From: Candidatus Sabulitectum sp.
GTDB taxonomy: Bacteria; Fermentibacterota; Fermentibacteria; Fermentibacterales; JCC-6
DNA length: 8,975 nucleotides
Assembly: GCA_023136985.1 (NCBI GenBank)
Contig: JAGLQD010000056.1
Coordinates: 1-8,975 of the forward strand
Direction: 5' to 3'
In this document: positions 6,692-8,975 of the stretch, piece after piece
Numbering within the stretch: position 1 is the stretch's first letter
Layout of the letters: each line of letters opens with the position of its first letter
Program-made: the position numbers and the translations under genes
The notes under the pieces: model-generated
The model's database searches: none
Seen by the model: the letters and a program-made list of their open reading frames with translations, nothing else
Told to the model about the DNA's origin: nothing

Positions 6692-7284
6692 AGCTCTCCA
6701 TTCTTCAAAAAAACCACCAGGTCATAGGGTTTTATAAGAACAAGAATTTTACGCGAAGAACACCATTTGCCAATACTTTTATCATTACAGACCAGTCGAA
6801 CCACAGAATCAGCGTCAGTTTCAACATGCATAGTTTCAATTGAAGGTCTCCAGAATAACCGAACAACCCGAGACCAGCGAAGACCAGCCCAGCCCCACCT
6901 AGCAACAACTCTGCAAACTCCTGATTTTGAAATCACAACAGCTCTAACCCTACCACAAAAACCACCGGTAACAGGTTTAACAGGTTTACCTTTACGCTTG
7001 TAAGCCACTGCTTTACCCAGCACTCTAGAGAACGCAACATTTTCTATCTGATCAGACGGATTGTTATCACCGTGAGTTAAAACAAAAGATGAGCCAACTT
7101 CTACTATTCGGTGAATAATATCGACACCACCAGCATCTTCACTGGAGAATACAATCACATCACCTGCAGCAAGATCAGAGACAGAATCCGTTTTGAAATA
7201 GATGCAATCTCCTGGACGAAAAGTGAATCGCATGCTTCGCCCGTGATAGAATCTGAACAAAGAGGTATCTAATGATCCAGACAT
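6682..7284 (-). CDS. S26-family signal-peptidase-like protease, no obvious membrane anchor
   Basis: 200 aa. The catalytic region is near the N-terminus: H-G15-R-S17-M18 followed by R-P-G-D26 is the serine motif of type I signal peptidases. G41-D-V-I-V-F and D-I-I-H58-R59-I-V correspond to the second box, with His where most bacterial enzymes have Lys, as in SipW/SEC11-type members. H71-G-D-N-N75 matches the conserved G-D-N-x box. Unlike ordinary signal peptidases there is no hydrophobic anchor before Ser17 and none clear at the basic, Trp/Arg-rich C-terminus (120-200). Short S24/S26 proteins of this kind occur in peptide-maturation clusters, so a role in leader removal is likely but unproven. 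The ATG start has AGGAGG 10 nt upstream, inside the HPr-kinase-like gene; the two genes overlap by 16 bp and should be co-translated. Its 3' end overlaps the exporter gene by 10 bp, tail to tail. Confidence 0.8.
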   Translation of the reverse strand: MSGSLDTSLFRFYHGRSMRFTFRPGDCIYFKTDSVSDLAAGDVIVFSSEDAGGVDIIHRIVEVGSSFVLTHGDNNPSDQIENVAFSRVLGKAVAYKRKGKPVKPVTGGFCGRVRAVVISKSGVCRVVARWGWAGLRWSRVVRLFWRPSIETMHVETDADSVVRLVCNDKSIGKWCSSRKILVLIKPYDLVVFLKNGELQL

Positions 7285-8186
7285 TTCAGGATCGCCTCCT
7301 GGTCTATGTAATCTTTGGGGAATTTCATAAGGTAAACCGGGGCAGAAGAAGAAAGGCTCAAATACAGGTCTAAAATTTTTGTGTGGTACATTTTGGGAAT
7401 CATCAACCTTGATTTATAGTGCTCATTCCAAAGATGTGACAGCAATTCTCTTGAGCCCAGTTTTGTTAAGCTGAATTTATCTGATTTTTCCAAAAGGAAG
7501 AATGCTTTCGGAGTAGCTGAACCGGGGATTGGAGTGAAAGTTGTCCATGGTGTTCCATATGCCAGCCATTTCCCACCCTCGTTCTTTTTAAACATAATTT
7601 GATCATCTGAAAGAACTTTGCCGCTTTTACAAAGACTAGCAGCAGTTGTTTTGCCCCCTTCGTCCATTGCTATAAAAACAGCTGCATTATTATTAAAATC
7701 AACACATGAGCAGTGAACCATCAGGGCTTGAAAGTCGTGAAGGAATGTGGAAAATGAAGTATGACCCAGTAGCCCGTTACTGAGGTTAAATGACAAATGT
7801 GGAGCAAAATGCGTAGATATAGTTCTTTCAGAATGATTACTTACACAAAAAGTTGAATCATTAAAGCTGACGATAGGATTGCCCACACTATTTGCCCCAG
7901 ATTGCAATAGGTAATTAAGTAATTTTATTGATGATACGGAGCTGTCACGAACAACATTCTCGTTAGTGAGAAAGGAAGAGATATACGACATTTCTTTGTT
8001 AGTGGCGGATATCCTAACATCCAATTCCATGAATGAATTGCTAACCCCTCTATATGAGAACACAATATCAGGGGAGCGCAAATTAGAGAAAAATGCTTGA
8101 AATCGTTCATGACTAAAACACTTCATTAAAACTGGTGTTTCAATCTGAAAACATATATCGGCGATAAGAAGCTGTGATATGTACAT
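7269..8186 (-). CDS. HPr-kinase-like P-loop protein of peptide-maturation clusters
   Basis: 305 aa, cytoplasmic. The fold pattern follows HPr-kinase/PEP-carboxykinase-like proteins found in RiPP clusters (including ScmC-type proteins of SynChlorMet cassettes). An N-terminal segment I-A-D-I-C-F-Q-I-E precedes a helical middle part. The nucleotide loop is F-I-A173-M-D-E-G-G-K179-T-T, then V-L-S-D194-D195 (Walker-B-like) and Y-G211-T-P-W214, a block typical of the group. The loop lacks the usual first glycine and the S-G pair, but the G-G-K-T-T end is kept. Homologues such as PadeK phosphorylate the C-terminal Ser of a lasso-peptide precursor; the precursor encoded 22 bp upstream also ends in Ser. 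No Shine-Dalgarno sequence is seen before ATG 8186, and an in-frame TAA 6 nt upstream excludes a longer form. Expression may therefore be weaker than that of the precursor. Function as a kinase here is inference. Confidence 0.75.
   Translation of the reverse strand: MYISQLLIADICFQIETPVLMKCFSHERFQAFFSNLRSPDIVFSYRGVSNSFMELDVRISATNKEMSYISSFLTNENVVRDSSVSSIKLLNYLLQSGANSVGNPIVSFNDSTFCVSNHSERTISTHFAPHLSFNLSNGLLGHTSFSTFLHDFQALMVHCSCVDFNNNAAVFIAMDEGGKTTAASLCKSGKVLSDDQIMFKKNEGGKWLAYGTPWTTFTPIPGSATPKAFFLLEKSDKFSLTKLGSRELLSHLWNEHYKSRLMIPKMYHTKILDLYLSLSSSAPVYLMKFPKDYIDQEAILKCLDH
7295..7300 (-). promoter_or_regulatory. Ribosome binding site AGGAGG for the S26 peptidase
   Basis: A full AGGAGG sits 10 nt before the ATG at 7284, within the last codons of the HPr-kinase-like gene (Gln-Glu-Ala codons). 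It fixes the peptidase start and the 16-bp overlap of the two genes. Confidence 0.6.
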
Positions 8187-8208
8187 TGCTTATGTCATAT
8201 GACCCAGT

Positions 8209-8481
8209 TTATGAGGGGATAGATCCCTGACTACAGCCAGCAGCTACTGTGGACCCACTCTGACAGAATCCTTGCTCTGGCATTCCACCAGCGGGTGTGC
8301 AGGCAGAACCAGAACCTGGTGAGATTCCCGTATCGCATGAACTTGCAGGATAAGAACCGTCTATACAAATACCCAGGGGTTCATACCCACCCCCACCAAT
8401 TTGTGCATTATCAGAACCAATCACACGGAAACCGGAGAGATTAACAGCGTACGGTTTCGTGTATTTCTTTTTGCTATTCAC
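8209..8481 (-). CDS. Candidate RiPP precursor peptide, five Cys, Gly/Ser-rich
   Basis: 90 aa. I see a basic leader-like start (N-S-K-K-K-Y-T-K-P-Y, then V-N-L-S-G-F) like leaders of several radical-SAM-modified peptides, then a run of four glycines (29-32) and a core with Cys39, 49, 61, 73 and 83. Cys spacings are 10, 12, 12 and 10 residues, a symmetric pattern. The unit [GA]-x-C-x-x-G-S occurs at 37-43, 71-77 and 81-87, with looser forms at Cys49 and Cys61. The protein has 17 Gly and 14 Ser, and the last residue is Ser90. It has no hydrophobic signal peptide. GTG start with a perfect AGGAGG 5 nt upstream, the best ribosome site in the operon, as expected for an abundant substrate. It lies 14 bp after the radical SAM/SPASM gene and 22 bp before the HPr-kinase-like gene. 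No family match can be proven here; a small Cys-rich secreted protein is the main alternative. Confidence 0.75.
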   Translation of the reverse strand: MNSKKKYTKPYAVNLSGFRVIGSDNAQIGGGGYEPLGICIDGSYPASSCDTGISPGSGSACTPAGGMPEQGFCQSGSTVAAGCSQGSIPS

Positions 8482-8486
8482 TATAG

Positions 8487-8492
8487 CCTCCT
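8487..8492 (-). promoter_or_regulatory. Strong ribosome binding site AGGAGG for the precursor (GTG start)
   Basis: AGGAGG lies 5 nt before GTG at 8481. It sits in the 14-bp gap after the SPASM gene's TAA and decides the non-ATG start of the precursor. Confidence 0.7.
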
Positions 8493-8495
8493 AAT

Positions 8496-8975
8496 TTATT
8501 CTATTATAGTAATTCTTGAGTTTGGGAAAAGTCCCAACTTTTCTGCTGTATCACAGAAGTGATATGGGGCATTTAGTTTTCCTGTTCTGTTGTAGTTTCC
8601 AGCAACACATGTGCCTTTGCAGAAGTTCTTATGGATGCATTTAGAACAGATGCCTTCTAACTCATTCGGTACCAGTTTCCTTAAATTGGCAAGTTTTGGT
8701 GAACTAGTCCAGATGTCCTCTAGGGTGTCTGTATTGATATTACCATACAGAAGATCTTCAACTGAAGTTCCTATACCACAAAGAGCTAGGTCACCATTGG
8801 ATAATAAACCAATAATGTTATGAACATTACATCTTCCGATAGCTCTTTTAAGAAAACGAGCTGGTTTCTGGAATGCAATGGGGATATCCTGTAAAATGCT
8901 GATTCCTGAAGTGGGCAAAATTTCTTCTTCAATCATCCTATCAATCTTAATTATCTCTGATACAGAAAAAGCTTG
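8496..8975 (-). CDS. Radical SAM/SPASM peptide maturase, C-terminal part only
   Basis: The frame is open to the right edge; the 5' part with the CxxxCxxC radical SAM cluster lies outside, so 159 codons are seen. A Met at 8936 is internal. Counting from that Met, cysteines are at 36, 53, 97, 100, 106, 110 and 128. This is exactly the seven-cysteine SPASM layout: C-x11-G-x4-C, gap, C-x2-C-x5-C-x3-C, gap, C, which binds two auxiliary iron-sulphur clusters. Further family marks are G-N-I near 65-67 and L-E-D-I-W at 72-76, and a late G-L-F-P-N-S-R resembling SPASM maturases found with HPr-kinase-like proteins. SPASM enzymes form thioether, C-C or other crosslinks on peptide substrates, and the Cys-rich peptide gene starts 14 bp downstream. 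It is the presumed core-modifying enzyme of the operon; which bond it makes cannot be told from this part. Confidence 0.88.
   Translation of the reverse strand, partial: QAFSVSEIIKIDRMIEEEILPTSGISILQDIPIAFQKPARFLKRAIGRCNVHNIIGLLSNGDLALCGIGTSVEDLLYGNINTDTLEDIWTSSPKLANLRKLVPNELEGICSKCIHKNFCKGTCVAGNYNRTGKLNAPYHFCDTAEKLGLFPNSRITIIE

Noticed and set aside
6767..7003. Plus-strand open frame of 78 codons
   Set aside because: It lies opposite the S26 peptidase gene, whose catalytic motifs are clear; no ribosome site and no recognisable domain.
8194..8203. GTCATATGAC palindrome between precursor and HPr-kinase-like genes
   Set aside because: Only 10 bp without a loop or T-run, so neither a terminator nor a convincing operator within an operon.
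8383..8400. Four-glycine run in the precursor as a double-glycine leader cut site
   Set aside because: The exporter has no C39 peptidase domain and the residues before the glycines do not fit the usual double-glycine leader pattern; an S26-type cut elsewhere is as likely.

Overview
The window looks like an accessory region of a bacterial chromosome of moderate GC content. It most likely holds part of a gene cluster for a ribosomally made, post-translationally modified peptide (RiPP). The organism cannot be named from sequence alone. A periplasmic-sensor hybrid histidine kinase and a TPR protein ending in an LPICSSCK motif are typical of signalling-rich environmental Gram-negative bacteria (Desulfobacterota/Deltaproteobacteria or FCB-type candidate phyla), but this is only a guess.

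Layout: (1) 1-2247, minus strand: a nucleotidyltransferase-fold protein (NTP_transf_5 type, TTG start) followed 2 bp later by a GTG-started TPR protein whose last residues lie beyond the left edge. (2) 2248-2577: a gene-free stretch with a 39-bp promoter-like repeat, a decayed 108-bp fragment of an ABC transporter gene, and a second, stronger promoter with a perfect palindrome in its spacer. (3) 2578-4758, plus: a hybrid histidine kinase (substrate-binding-protein sensor, HisKA, HATPase, receiver). (4) 4854-4892: a second, identical copy of the 39-bp element, running directly into the intact 599-aa ABC exporter gene (4892-6691, plus). (5) 6682-8975, minus: a compact operon read right to left. 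It holds the C-terminal part of a radical SAM/SPASM enzyme, a 90-aa five-cysteine Gly/Ser-rich precursor candidate, an HPr-kinase-like protein and an S26-family peptidase. The peptidase gene overlaps the exporter gene tail to tail by 10 bp.

Working model (inference): the SPASM enzyme installs crosslinks on the cysteine units of the precursor. The HPr-kinase-like protein, possibly with the nucleotidyltransferase, modifies the peptide further; its last residue is serine, as in lasso peptides phosphorylated by HPr-kinase homologues. The S26 peptidase may cut the leader and the ABC protein may export the product. The hybrid kinase carries the same 39-bp element upstream as the exporter, so the two may be co-regulated. 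The set resembles the HPr-kinase/radical-SAM 'SynChlorMet'-type cassettes, but the precursor has a distinctive symmetric cysteine layout that I do not recognise. No tRNA, rRNA, CRISPR array, transposase or recognisable integration site was seen.
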